The notes under the pieces are model-generated. The model was not told where the DNA came from. It was given only the letters and a program-made list of their open reading frames with translations, and ran no database searches. Of a DNA stretch of 64,000 bases, positions 8,492 through 17,137 are shown in pieces; positions within the stretch are counted from its first letter, which is position 1; each line of letters begins with the position of its first letter. The translations under genes and the position numbers were made by a program. Location of the stretch: positions 123,727-187,726 of the forward strand of contig JBGVIT010000067.1 of NCBI GenBank assembly GCA_045128915.1. The letters are read 5' to 3'. Source of the stretch: RGIG9115 sp045128915 (lineage in GTDB: Bacteria > Bacillota > Clostridia > UBA1381).

Positions 8492-10378
8492 TTATTTAGT
8501 TTTCCATAGCAGTGCCGCTCCGATTATTCCTGCATCATTACCAAGCTCAGCAAGTGCAACCTCTGACTGTTTTTCGCCAAATCTTGCATATGAAAGATTT
8601 TTAACAGCCTTTCGAATAGGCTTCAGTATTTTTTCACCTTCGTGACTTATTCCGCCACCTATACAAAGTATTTCAGGCTGGAATATGTTAATCATATCAA
8701 TCACTCCGGCTGACAAATAATCAAGATAATCCTTTACCACTTTCTTCGCCGTAGCATCCTTAGCCATAAATGCAGTTCTACCACTAACATTTGAAAGCTT
8801 ATTATCGCACAGCTTCCACATTTCACTCTTACGGTCCTGCTTCATTGCTGCTTTGGTCTGTCTTATAAGTGCCGTTGCTGATGCATACGCTTCAAAACAG
8901 CCTTTACGACCACAAGTACACTTCTCACCGTTATATATAAGCATTGTATGACCAAGTTCAGCGCCTTTACCATATGCTCCGTATAACATTTTTCCGTTCT
9001 CGATTACGCCTCCACCGACTCCTGTTCCGAGAGTCAGAAGCACCATTGAATTTTTATCCTTACCGCCGCCGGCAAAATATTCTCCCCAAGCAGCAGCATT
9101 TGCATCGTTATCAATGTAAATTTTCTTATTTAATGCCTTTTCCAAATACTCCACAATATGTACATCATTGAAATTCAAGTTGTTGGAATATTCAACTATT
9201 CCTTTTGCTTTATCTATAGAGCCTGGACAGCCGACTCCGACTGCTTCAATATCGTCAAAAGAAATTCCTGTTGCTTCTGCAGCATCTTTAGCGCAAGCAG
9301 CCATATCGTCAAGTATTTCATTATGAGGTCTTGATGCTATTGTTTTTCTTTTTGCTCTGCCGTAAATTACGCCGTTTTCATCTACCACAGCTGCAGCAAT
9401 ATTTGTGCCCCCGAGGTCAATTCCTATGTAATACTTTGGTTGGCTTGTTGTTGATAACACAGTCGCATTACCTTTCATCTTATACTCTCCTAACGTTGCA
9501 GGAATAAACACCGTTTCCCCTGCATTAATTATTTCGCTAAAATCACTTCCTGCAAGTTCAATACTGCCCTCAGTGACTATTAGTGCATGATAACTTTTTT
9601 CGTCGGCAAAAAATGTTTTTTCGCCTTTGAGCTTAATTTCTTTTACAGCAAAATATTCACAGCTTCCAAGAAGTCTTGTTCCGTCAGAACATTCAGGAAT
9701 CTGTCTTGGCTTAATTCTGTTTAGCTTTGAAGCTTCTATTCCTTTTTCTATATGAAGCTCTCTTTCTTTGCCGTCTTTGCCTATTCTGCCATAATCATAA
9801 AGACGGTATGTTACATTTGAATTCTGCTGTATTTCGGCTATGAGATTACCTTTACCGATAGCATGAATTGTTCCTGCATCAACAAAGAAAACATCTCCCT
9901 TTTTTGACGGAACGCAATCAAGAAGATTTTCAACAGTTTTATTAATAATAGCTTTCTTTAATACGTCTTTTGTGGTATCTTCTCTAACACCATACGTGAT
10001 TTTAGCATCTTTTTCTGCATCCACAACGTACCACATTTCTGTTTTTCCGTTTTGTCCTTCCCATGCTTTCGCTTGCTCGTTATCAGGATGAACCTGAACA
10101 CTTAAATTATCCTGAGCATCAATAAGCTTAATCAGTATAGGCAGCTCACCACTTGTTGCATATGTTCCAAGCACAGCAGGATTATTCTTAATATATTCAT
10201 TTAAAGTTTTACCCTTGTCATCGCCGTTTGCGATTATGCTGTAACCATCCTTATGACAACTAAGTTCCCAACTTTCTGCAACAGGAGTAATGTCGGTTTT
10301 CTTCCCATATACCGTACGAAGCTTTGTTCCACCCCATAAATAATCCTTATATGCTGCTTCTAATTTTAATGGTTTCAT
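8492..10378 (-). CDS. fused mannose-6-phosphate isomerase and ROK-family sugar kinase
   Basis: Two enzymes in one 628-residue chain. Residues 1 to about 310 are a class I mannose-6-phosphate isomerase: a cupin with the zinc-ligand stretch VQVHPDNEQA followed by GKTEMWYV, and the AGTIHAIG motif. From about 316 a complete ROK kinase begins (GIDLGGTNIAAAV), with NDANAAAWGE holding the catalytic Asp and the ROK zinc site CTCGRKGCFEAY. No Met or ribosome-binding site separates the halves, so the fusion looks real. The kinase is probably a glucokinase or mannokinase. A kinase making mannose-6-phosphate joined to the isomerase converting it to fructose-6-phosphate would channel mannose into glycolysis. 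It lies 24 bases after pyk. Confidence 0.9.
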   Translation of the reverse strand: MKPLKLEAAYKDYLWGGTKLRTVYGKKTDITPVAESWELSCHKDGYSIIANGDDKGKTLNEYIKNNPAVLGTYATSGELPILIKLIDAQDNLSVQVHPDNEQAKAWEGQNGKTEMWYVVDAEKDAKITYGVREDTTKDVLKKAIINKTVENLLDCVPSKKGDVFFVDAGTIHAIGKGNLIAEIQQNSNVTYRLYDYGRIGKDGKERELHIEKGIEASKLNRIKPRQIPECSDGTRLLGSCEYFAVKEIKLKGEKTFFADEKSYHALIVTEGSIELAGSDFSEIINAGETVFIPATLGEYKMKGNATVLSTTSQPKYYIGIDLGGTNIAAAVVDENGVIYGRAKRKTIASRPHNEILDDMAACAKDAAEATGISFDDIEAVGVGCPGSIDKAKGIVEYSNNLNFNDVHIVEYLEKALNKKIYIDNDANAAAWGEYFAGGGKDKNSMVLLTLGTGVGGGVIENGKMLYGAYGKGAELGHTMLIYNGEKCTCGRKGCFEAYASATALIRQTKAAMKQDRKSEMWKLCDNKLSNVSGRTAFMAKDATAKKVVKDYLDYLSAGVIDMINIFQPEILCIGGGISHEGEKILKPIRKAVKNLSYARFGEKQSEVALAELGNDAGIIGAALLWKTK

Positions 10379-10402
10379 AAATTTATCCTTTCGTAAAATT
10401 TG

Positions 10403-11818
10403 TTATTTTATTGTTTCAACTTTAATTGTATTAGTATTTCCCGGAAGTCCGTGTATCTGACCGCCCGTAAGAACAACATTGTCCCCCACTTTCAGATTTA
10501 ACATATTTTTTGCATTATTAAGAGCTTGGTAAAATACAATGTCTAATGACTCATACGACTCACTCAAAACCGGCGTTACTCCCCAGCTAAGATTAAGCTT
10601 TCTCCAAACTCTTACGCTGGTAGTAGTACCTATTATATCAACCGGCGACCTGAACCTGCTGATCATGCGCGCTGTTATACCTGAAATAGAATTAACTACT
10701 ATACATTTTGCTTCTACATCGATTGCCATAGAACATACAGAATGGGAAATAGCATCCAGAATATTTTTAATTTTATATTCCGAAGTTGTAAAACGACGTT
10801 TATAATTTATGTGATTTTCGGTATATTCGGCTATTTCAGCCATATTTTCTACTGCTTCAACCGGATACTTACCTACTGCTGTTTCACCGGAAAGCATTAC
10901 AGCTGATGAACCGTCATACACGGCGTTCGCAACATCAGATATTTCTGCTCTTGTAGGCCTTGCATTGTAAATCATAGATTCAAGCATCTCTGTTGCTGTT
11001 ATAACACGCTTCCCAAGCAAGCGGCACTTTTGAATAATATACTTCTGTACAGATGGAACTTCTGCATACGGAATTTCAACGCCCAGATCACCTCTTGCAA
11101 CCATTATTCCGTCAACAATATGGCAGATTTCTTCAATATTATCCACACCTGCACGATTTTCGATTTTTGCAATGAGGTCAATTTGTTCTCCTCCGTTTGC
11201 ATCAAGAAAATCCCTGACGGACTTGGCATCATCTTCGTTTGAAATAAAGGACGCCGCTACAAAATCAATTTCATTCTCTATACCAAAAAGCAAATCTGCT
11301 TTGTCGTCTTGGCTTAGATAATCTTGATTTAAGACCTTGTTTGGAAAGTTCATGCTTTTACGGTCAGATATTTCTCCGCCAACAAGAACTGTACATATTA
11401 CTTCGGTTTTGTTTACTTTATCCACACGGAATTTAACAAGACCGTTGTTTACCATTATGATATCACCAATATTCAAATCATCTGTCAAATGCTCATAGCT
11501 TACAGATACACGCTGTTGGTTACCTATTACATCTTCAGTCGTGAATACAAAAGTATCACCATCGGATAAAATGATTTTTTTATTTTCAAAAGTTTTAATT
11601 CTGCACTCAGGCCCTTTAGTATCAAGCATTATTGCTATTGGAAGATTAAGCTTCTCACGGACACGTTTTATAAGTTCTATTTTCTCCTTATGTTCTTCAT
11701 GGGTTCCGTGAGAAAAATTAAGTCTTGCCACGTTCATTCCTGCGTGACACATTTTTATTAAAACATCATCATTTTCGCATGATGGTCCTATTGTGCATAT
11801 TATCTTTGTCTTGCGCAT
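10403..11818 (-). CDS. pyk: pyruvate kinase
   Basis: Converts phosphoenolpyruvate and ADP to pyruvate and ATP. I chose the ATG at 11818 (MRKTKIICTIGPS), which has GGGAG upstream and gives 471 residues, the standard length without a C-terminal PEP-utiliser extension; the frame is open 32 codons further but that part is not conserved. Visible motifs are NFSHG near 36, MVARGDLGVEIP near 240, TATEMLESM near 275 and RPTRAE. It lies 28 bases after yitT and 24 before the manA-ROK fusion, so these three probably share a transcript. Confidence 0.96.
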   Translation of the reverse strand: MRKTKIICTIGPSCENDDVLIKMCHAGMNVARLNFSHGTHEEHKEKIELIKRVREKLNLPIAIMLDTKGPECRIKTFENKKIILSDGDTFVFTTEDVIGNQQRVSVSYEHLTDDLNIGDIIMVNNGLVKFRVDKVNKTEVICTVLVGGEISDRKSMNFPNKVLNQDYLSQDDKADLLFGIENEIDFVAASFISNEDDAKSVRDFLDANGGEQIDLIAKIENRAGVDNIEEICHIVDGIMVARGDLGVEIPYAEVPSVQKYIIQKCRLLGKRVITATEMLESMIYNARPTRAEISDVANAVYDGSSAVMLSGETAVGKYPVEAVENMAEIAEYTENHINYKRRFTTSEYKIKNILDAISHSVCSMAIDVEAKCIVVNSISGITARMISRFRSPVDIIGTTTSVRVWRKLNLSWGVTPVLSESYESLDIVFYQALNNAKNMLNLKVGDNVVLTGGQIHGLPGNTNTIKVETIK

Positions 11819-11846
11819 ACAAAATTCTCCCTTACTGTCATAAACT

Positions 11847-12728
11847 CTATTGATTTGCTTTGAACACATCAGCAACCTCACTAATTGTGATAAATGCCGT
11901 AATATCAATCTCATGTACTATTCTTTTCATTTTGGGCACTTGAAAACGGTTGACTACAAAATATATTATTGTTTTTTCTTTGCCTGAATATCCACCTTTT
12001 GCCTCAACTCTTGTTAATCCTATTTCAAAAGTCTCAATCAATGCAAGGGAAACATCATCCGGCATTTCTGTTACAATCATGGCGCACTTTTCTCTATCAA
12101 GACCTTCTACTATAAAGTCAATGGTTTTAAGGGCCGCACCATATGTTACTATTGAATATAATGGCAATATCCAGCTTTGACATACAATGCCGCATATTAC
12201 ATACAACGCTACATTATATATCATAACAAAAGCTCCAACACTTATACCAATCTTGCGTGCAAATATAACAGCCATGACTTCAATTCCATCCATTGCACCG
12301 CCATATCTAATAGCAAGACCACTTCCTATGCCTGAAATCATTCCACCAAACAAAGCGCATAGAAGCAAATCATCTCCCGCAAGTGGTGATGCCATGCTTA
12401 CATCAATAGGAAGTATATCAGTTATTAACCATGCAGACAAGGAATATATTGCGACTGTATAAATAGCATACAGAGTAAATAAACCACCCTGCTTCTTTAA
12501 GCCATAAAAAAACAATGGTATATTTAAAATCAGAAGAAATACTGACAAACTCATCCAATCAGGCGTTATTTGTCCAAGCAGCATGGAAGTTCCGGATATT
12601 CCGCTATCATATAGCTTTACAGGATTTAAAAACACAGTTATTCCGAATCCATTAATTACTCCTGCAATCGTAAGCATAATAATGCTTTTAAAAGTTAATT
12701 GTTTAAATAATTGAATTACTTTCTGCAT
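11847..12728 (-). CDS. YitT family membrane protein
   Basis: An integral membrane protein with an N-terminal block of five or six hydrophobic segments (about residues 15-200, the DUF161 part) and a soluble C-terminal DUF2179 domain (about 215-290, including GGYSGKEKTIIYFVV). The substrate of this family is not established. GGAGGT precedes the start by about 6 bases. It sits between the araC-type regulator and pyk in one minus-strand run. Confidence 0.9.
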   Translation of the reverse strand: MQKVIQLFKQLTFKSIIMLTIAGVINGFGITVFLNPVKLYDSGISGTSMLLGQITPDWMSLSVFLLILNIPLFFYGLKKQGGLFTLYAIYTVAIYSLSAWLITDILPIDVSMASPLAGDDLLLCALFGGMISGIGSGLAIRYGGAMDGIEVMAVIFARKIGISVGAFVMIYNVALYVICGIVCQSWILPLYSIVTYGAALKTIDFIVEGLDREKCAMIVTEMPDDVSLALIETFEIGLTRVEAKGGYSGKEKTIIYFVVNRFQVPKMKRIVHEIDITAFITISEVADVFKANQ

Positions 12729-12781
12729 TATTTACCTCCATCACAGTTTAAATTAATTTTATGCTATATTCACTCAAAAAA

Positions 12782-13603
12782 TCACACATTTACACTAAAG
12801 GACTTACAATACTCAGATGGAGTAACTTCCATTATCTTTTTATAGATATTATTAAATGTGCGCATATTCTGAAATCCACATTCAAGTGCTGCTTCAGTAA
12901 TGCTTAAGCCGTCATTTAACAGTCTGTTTACATTCGTAACCCTTTGAAGATTTATATAATGGTTTATGCCCATACCGGAATATTTTTCAAAAACCATCGA
13001 TACTTTACCTCTGGAAATAAACAATTCTTTTGCAACAGATTGAATAGTGATATCCTCAGTTATATGATCGTTTATATATTTCACAATAGTAAAAAAATCA
13101 CGTCTCTCTTTTAAGTTGTTTTTTTCTCTGTATTCATCACTGAAACTGCGCATCAATACGAAATACAACGAAGCTGTAATGTTTTGAAGATATGGATTTT
13201 CATGCATATCCCTGACTGCACCTTCACTTATTATTGATGAAAATATAAAATCTATTTTTTTATCAAGCCCATCAACTGAAAGAATCTCTTCTTTTGTTAT
13301 AACAGTCTTTAGTGGCTTTATGGATACACCTGAATTTAAAAGCATTTTTAAAGGAAACTGCACAAGTTCTATAACCACATCAGGAGAATCCACAAGGAAA
13401 TCATGAACAGAACGTTCATTGATAATTACTATATCTCCTTCCGATGCATCATAAACGACACCATCAACAAGAAAAGAGCATGCACCGTTAAAAACTCTGC
13501 AAATTTCAAAATTTTCATGCCAATGGAAGAATTCTTTGCTGTCAAAAAATTTTCCAATAGTGGAGGATATTTCATAATTGATATGCTCATGAACAATTCT
13601 CAT
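12782..13603 (-). CDS. AraC-family transcriptional regulator with cupin sensor
   Basis: A 273-residue regulator. The N-terminal part is a cupin-type ligand domain (FHWHENFEICRVFNG, then GDIVIINERSVHDF); the C-terminal ~100 residues hold two helix-turn-helix motifs ending in the family signature FNNIYKKIMEVTPSEYC. It heads the run regulator-YitT-pyk-manA/ROK, with 53 bases to the next gene, so it may control sugar metabolism in that run. The ligand cannot be read from sequence. A perfect consensus promoter lies upstream. Confidence 0.9.
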   Translation of the reverse strand: MRIVHEHINYEISSTIGKFFDSKEFFHWHENFEICRVFNGACSFLVDGVVYDASEGDIVIINERSVHDFLVDSPDVVIELVQFPLKMLLNSGVSIKPLKTVITKEEILSVDGLDKKIDFIFSSIISEGAVRDMHENPYLQNITASLYFVLMRSFSDEYREKNNLKERRDFFTIVKYINDHITEDITIQSVAKELFISRGKVSMVFEKYSGMGINHYINLQRVTNVNRLLNDGLSITEAALECGFQNMRTFNNIYKKIMEVTPSEYCKSFSVNV

Positions 13604-13645
13604 ACAAAATCCACCCCTTAATCAACATAACAAATTACACTCAAC

Positions 13646-13674
13646 ATTATATAATACAAACAGATATTTGTCAA
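13646..13674 (-). promoter_or_regulatory. consensus promoter of the araC-yitT-pyk-manA/ROK run
   Basis: On the minus strand TTGACA and TATAAT are exactly 17 bases apart, about 45 bases upstream of the regulator start. The rest of 13604-13797 is AT-rich with no other gene visible. Confidence 0.8.
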
Positions 13675-13797
13675 TCAGAAATGATAAATGTATGATTAAA
13701 TTTTCATACAAATGTTATAACTAAATAAGTAAAAAATTAATATAAAAAACAAAAAATAATTAAATCAAAAATATTTTGAGTTTTTTTCCAAAATATA

Positions 13798-13826
13798 TTG
13801 ACAAGCCTACGTAATTGTGTTATAAT
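13798..13826 (+). promoter_or_regulatory. consensus promoter of the tRNA-Glu/tRNA-Ser operon
   Basis: TTGACA at 13798-13803 and TATAAT at 13821-13826 are separated by 17 bases, with the -10 box 13 bases before tRNA-Glu. This is a perfect vegetative promoter, as expected for stable RNA. Confidence 0.85.
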
Positions 13827-13839
13827 ACCACATGTTCAC

Positions 13840-13914
13840 GGCCCGTTGGTCAAGCGGTTAAGACTCCGCCCTCTCACGGCGGCGACAAGGGTTCGATTCC
13901 CTTACGGGTCACCA
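13840..13914 (+). tRNA. tRNA-Glu (anticodon CTC)
   Basis: The cloverleaf is complete. The acceptor ggcccgt pairs with acgggtc (one G-U), the anticodon stem ccgcc/ggcgg encloses ctctcac with CTC at the centre, and the T arm contains gttcgattc. CCA is encoded, giving 75 bases. It is the first RNA behind the consensus promoter. Confidence 0.93.
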
Positions 13915-13966
13915 CTATAATATTTTACTTGAGAGCGCAGCCATTCGGTAGGCTTCGCATATATAC

Positions 13967-14057
13967 GGAGAAGTACTCAAGAGGCCGAAGAGGCGCCCCT
14001 GCTAAGGGTGTAGGTCGGGAAACCGGCGCGAGGGTTCAAATCCCTCCTTCTCCGCCA
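13967..14057 (+). tRNA. tRNA-Ser (anticodon GCT), integration target
   Basis: A class II tRNA of 91 bases including CCA. The acceptor ggagaag pairs with cttctcc, the anticodon loop is ctgctaa, the long variable arm is ggtcggg-aaa-ccggc-type, and the T arm has gttcaaatc. Its last 22 bases (14036-14057) are identical to 29141-29162, about 15.1 kb away, marking it as the attachment site for the inserted elements. The tRNA sequence itself is intact, so the insertion preserved its function. Confidence 0.95.
14036..14057. repeat. attachment site 1 (left end of element A) inside tRNA-Ser
   Basis: A 22-base direct repeat shared with 29141-29162. It contains the 12-base core ccttctccgcca (14046-14057), which also occurs at 19451-19462 and 28941-28952. 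The core is the acceptor 3' strand plus CCA. Confidence 0.88.
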
Positions 14058-15694
14058 CCATTAAGCAAGTCATTTTTAGAATGACTTGCTTTTTGTTTTT
14101 CCCCAGTGTTTATTTTTCTTAAATACTCTATGGAGTACTTAGGAGCATACCCATTTAATTTAAGGTGTATTGTAATTGCTAAATATACCTTTGGGTCATC
14201 TCCTATGTTTTCAAGTTCTCTAATGTCTATATGGTCTATCATATAGTTAAAAAATACCTTTAATTGCTCTCTTGATAGCTCTTGGAAATCTCTATATGTA
14301 ATATCTTCATGGGACTTGTTGAACTGCTTTCTAATTTCTCTTTCTTCTTCTGTAATGTCAATGCTCTCATATAATTTCAAGTTGTCATTGTTCATAGCAA
14401 GTTGAGCAATAATTTCTTCTAACTTTTCATTATATGTTTTAACTAAATTTTCATTATCAGAATTAAGAATTAAATCTAGTAGTTTGTCTTTTTGAGTTGA
14501 TAATTTTGCAATATCTTTCTTTAATTTTTCTATGTCTTTTTTCTTGCTTTTAAGAATGTCTAACTCTCTTGTAAGTTGCATTTCAAATTGTTCTTTATAC
14601 ATTTTTGAGGTTAATACTTCTCTCATTCTGTATAAAACAAACTTTTCCAAGAGTTCTGCGGGTATCAAGTGAGTAGAACAAACATTCTTACCATTTCTCC
14701 TACGTGCGCCACAACCATAGTAATGGATTTTTCCCCTTTTTTTGCTACTGCCTGTTGTAGGCAAATAAAGACTATGGCAATGCTCACAAAATACCAAACC
14801 TGAAAGAGGAGCAAGAGATGTAAGATTTCTTGAAATGTTATTTACTCCATTTTGCTTTTTTCTTTTATGCATCATTGCTTGAACAGTTTCAAAATCTTCT
14901 TTACTGATAATTGGTGTATGGGTGTTTTCTACAATTACCCACTCACTCTCATCATTATATTTTTTGCCACTGCCAACAGGTGCTCTTTTATTGAATACAG
15001 TTGTACCAATGTATGCTTCATTTCTCAACATTCCTAAAACTGTATTTTTGCTCCAATATCTGCTCTTTGGTGCTTGATAGTTATTCTCATTAAGATAGTT
15101 GCAAATCAATTCTCCACCTTTGCTATCAAGATACATATCAAATATCAATCTAACAACATTTGCTTCTTCTTCATTTACTTGTAAATGGGAATTAACAAGG
15201 TCATAACCATAAGGACTTTTTCCATTCCATTCACCTTTTTTAACCTTGTTTAATAGTCCTTTTTTTACTTTCAAAGAGAATTGCATTGAGTATGCTTGGT
15301 TCATTATTGCTGAAAAGTTTTGCATAACAAACCCAGAGAATGGGTCCATATTTCCAAAATGTTGTTGTCTTGTGTAAATGAGTTTTACATTATTTTTCAA
15401 TGCAAAGTTATTTACAACAATACTATCTTCTGCATTTCTAAACATTCTGTCATCAGAGATTGCAATTACACAGTCTATGTCCTTATTGTATATATGGTCA
15501 AGTACAAACTTTCCTTGTGGTCTGTCTTTTAATGAATTATGAAAAGCGCTTACTCCTGGGTCTATATACATTTGTAATAACTGTATATTATTATCTCTGC
15601 AATATTCTTCAATCTCTTTCTTTTGGGTATCCAATGAGAAACCTTCTACTGCTTGTTCTTCACTACTAACCCTACAATAACCTATTGCTTTCAT
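14036..15694 (-). CDS. large serine recombinase A (integrase of element A)
   Basis: A site-specific DNA integrase of 552 residues in its present form. The N-terminal resolvase domain has the catalytic Ser10 in YCRVSSEEQ and the conserved Arg in DDRMFRN; then come a recombinase domain (about 165-270), a zinc ribbon (CEHCHSLYLP near 300 and further Cys to 345) and a coiled coil (about 370-440). The start has AAGGAG upstream. The last codons are not its own: the frame crosses the attachment core as GGEG and ends GI-stop within tRNA-Ser. If the element ends are rejoined, the frame continues for 37 codons (19449 down to 19339). It is the last minus-strand gene of element A. Confidence 0.92.
   Translation of the reverse strand: MKAIGYCRVSSEEQAVEGFSLDTQKKEIEEYCRDNNIQLLQMYIDPGVSAFHNSLKDRPQGKFVLDHIYNKDIDCVIAISDDRMFRNAEDSIVVNNFALKNNVKLIYTRQQHFGNMDPFSGFVMQNFSAIMNQAYSMQFSLKVKKGLLNKVKKGEWNGKSPYGYDLVNSHLQVNEEEANVVRLIFDMYLDSKGGELICNYLNENNYQAPKSRYWSKNTVLGMLRNEAYIGTTVFNKRAPVGSGKKYNDESEWVIVENTHTPIISKEDFETVQAMMHKRKKQNGVNNISRNLTSLAPLSGLVFCEHCHSLYLPTTGSSKKRGKIHYYGCGARRRNGKNVCSTHLIPAELLEKFVLYRMREVLTSKMYKEQFEMQLTRELDILKSKKKDIEKLKKDIAKLSTQKDKLLDLILNSDNENLVKTYNEKLEEIIAQLAMNNDNLKLYESIDITEEEREIRKQFNKSHEDITYRDFQELSREQLKVFFNYMIDHIDIRELENIGDDPKVYLAITIHLKLNGYAPKYSIEYLRKINTGEKQKASHSKNDLLNGGGEGGI
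14063..14100. terminator. element-borne terminator downstream of tRNA-Ser
   Basis: A 12-bp hairpin (aagcaagtcatt/aatgacttgctt, 5-base loop) followed by TTTTTGTTTTT on the plus strand begins six bases after the tRNA. It belongs to element A, because the native terminator now lies at 29164-29197, and it restores an end to the tRNA transcript. The same bases read on the minus strand encode the last residues of serine recombinase A. Confidence 0.85.
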
Positions 15695-15737
15695 TTGTAA
15701 TCACTCCTTGTAAAAAATATTTTATTATATATAATAT

Positions 15738-15766
15738 ATTATACCATTTTTATATTTCCTTGTCTA
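15738..15766 (-). promoter_or_regulatory. promoter of serine recombinase A
   Basis: On the minus strand TAGACA and TATAAT are 17 bases apart, ending about 45 bases before the recombinase start. Confidence 0.6.
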
Positions 15767-15812
15767 TTGATACAATAAATAAAAATAATATGCTCAATTT
15801 TTGCATAATGAA

Positions 15813-15842
15813 AAACTGTTTGCTCAATCTGGCAAACAGTTT
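15813..15842 (-). terminator. hairpin at the end of the RepL-like gene
   Basis: A perfect 11-bp inverted repeat (aaactgtttgc/gcaaacagttt) whose loop borders the stop of the RepL-like gene; on the minus strand it runs into TTTTT. The motif tgctcaat occurs on both sides, so a regulatory role is also possible. Confidence 0.55.
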
Positions 15843-16408
15843 GCTCTTATATAGTCTTTTATTTGATTGTCTATGTATTTGTTTTTTCTGTCATTTTTAC
15901 TGCTTTTAATTACTATAATTCTGTCTATAACATTACTGACATTAAGTTTGTCATTGAGAAAAGCATTCTCTAAAAAATACATATATCTAATATCTAAAAA
16001 TCTTGCATAATAACAAGGGTTTATAACTACCATATTACTATTTCCTTTTTTATAATAATCAATCAAATTATGCTCTTTTAAAACTTTAAGATTGTTATAA
16101 ATATGAACTTTTGAAAACTGCATATTTTTTGCAATCTCTTTTATTGGAAGATTTATCATATTCAAATCATACTCAATATATTTAGTGTTGAGATTGACAA
16201 GCAAAATAAAAAAATCTATATACTTTTTTTGTAGGTCTGTATGATAGATTAACTCATTTAATTTTATGTCAAAAATCTTTGTAAATCTTCTTTTGTCTCT
16301 TTGGTCTTTATCTCTTATCAAAACAGTATTAAAACCTTTGTCATTTATGCTTTTTATTTCTTCTTTCAACTCATACTCAGTTTGCATATATGACTTATTA
16401 TCACTCAT
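15824..16408 (-). CDS. RepL-like winged-helix protein
   Basis: A 194-residue, Lys/Asn-rich protein. Residues about 85-150 look like the winged helix of RepL-type plasmid replication initiators of Firmicutes: a helix-turn-helix (IKEIAKNMQFSKVHIYNNLKVLKEHNLI) followed by a strand ending in MVVINPCYYAR, where RepL has its INP motif. An initiator could replicate the circular form of element A, or the protein could be a regulator. AGGGGG precedes the ATG by six bases, and an inverted repeat sits just upstream at 16426-16463. Confidence 0.5.
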   Translation of the reverse strand: MSDNKSYMQTEYELKEEIKSINDKGFNTVLIRDKDQRDKRRFTKIFDIKLNELIYHTDLQKKYIDFFILLVNLNTKYIEYDLNMINLPIKEIAKNMQFSKVHIYNNLKVLKEHNLIDYYKKGNSNMVVINPCYYARFLDIRYMYFLENAFLNDKLNVSNVIDRIIVIKSSKNDRKNKYIDNQIKDYIRANCLPD

Positions 16409-16425
16409 AAAACACCCCCTATAAT

Positions 16426-16463
16426 ATAAACTGTACTTTATAAGTGTATAAAATACAGTTTAT
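16426..16463. promoter_or_regulatory. inverted repeat upstream of the RepL-like gene
   Basis: A perfect 10-bp inverted repeat (ataaactgta ... tacagtttat, 18-base spacer) lies 18-55 bases upstream of the RepL-like start and includes promoter-like TATAA sequences. It is a candidate operator. Confidence 0.45.
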
Positions 16464-16477
16464 ATATTTAATCTCTT

Positions 16478-16512
16478 AAAATGCTTGTTGTTTCTCATAT
16501 TACAAGCATTTT
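16478..16512. terminator. terminator between two winged-helix genes
   Basis: An 11-bp stem (aaaatgcttgt/acaagcatttt) with a 13-base loop, with T-runs on both strands. It lies 28 bases after the 140-residue HTH gene on the minus strand. Confidence 0.65.
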
Positions 16513-16540
16513 TAATATTTTGTTTATTCTCTCTCTTGTA

Positions 16541-16963
16541 TTAAAGTACATCTGCTATATCTATAAAATCACTCTTAAAAACAAAACAAATCTCATTAAG
16601 TGATTTACATTCTGTAATTACATATTCAATGTTAAATATTCTTAAATATGTTTCAAAAAAAGCATATATTTCAGGGCCCCAATTTCTAAGCTTAAGAACA
16701 TTTTCTTGAAAATAAACATTTGAATTATAAACTGCTTCTGCATAGGCAACAAGACAATCAACAAGTCTGTATTGATTAACCATTATAAAACCTTTTGCAT
16801 TTTCAACAATGCCTTTCTCAATAAGATTGTTAATGACATAAGAAATGTTTGGTTGTCTGCACCCTATGGCATTTGCCATTTCTTTTTGATTAAAATAAAA
16901 TGCTTTGTTGTTTAACATTGCCAATGTTAAAATCTCACTACTGTTAATGAAAAATGCTCCCAT
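16541..16963 (-). CDS. winged-helix DNA-binding protein, unknown role
   Basis: A 140-residue protein that I do not recognise by name. Residues about 18-60 form a MarR/Rep-like helix-turn-helix (FNQKEMANAIGCRQPNISY) followed by a short wing. The second half is a mixed alpha/beta region with no motif I know. The start has AAGGAGGT at ideal spacing. It lies alone between terminators, upstream of the RepL-like gene, so it may be a copy-number or excision regulator. Confidence 0.6.
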   Translation of the reverse strand: MGAFFINSSEILTLAMLNNKAFYFNQKEMANAIGCRQPNISYVINNLIEKGIVENAKGFIMVNQYRLVDCLVAYAEAVYNSNVYFQENVLKLRNWGPEIYAFFETYLRIFNIEYVITECKSLNEICFVFKSDFIDIADVL

Positions 16964-17062
16964 TTTCCACCTCCTTATAAAAATATTTATTTAGAGTTTA
17001 TATGAATATAAATCTCTTTATATTAAGGTTTTAACATTGTTATTTTCTTTTGTCAAATTAAA

Positions 17063-17086
17063 AAGGATAGGCACAAACCTATCCTT
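17063..17086 (-). terminator. terminator of the lincosamide-resistance gene
   Basis: A perfect 9-bp stem (aaggatagg/cctatcctt) with a 6-base loop; on the minus strand it is followed by TTTTTAATTT. It lies about 50 bases after the resistance gene stop. Confidence 0.8.
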
Positions 17087-17137
17087 AAATAATTGTTATA
17101 TTTTGTGTTTATGGTATAGACAAATTGGAATTTGTAG

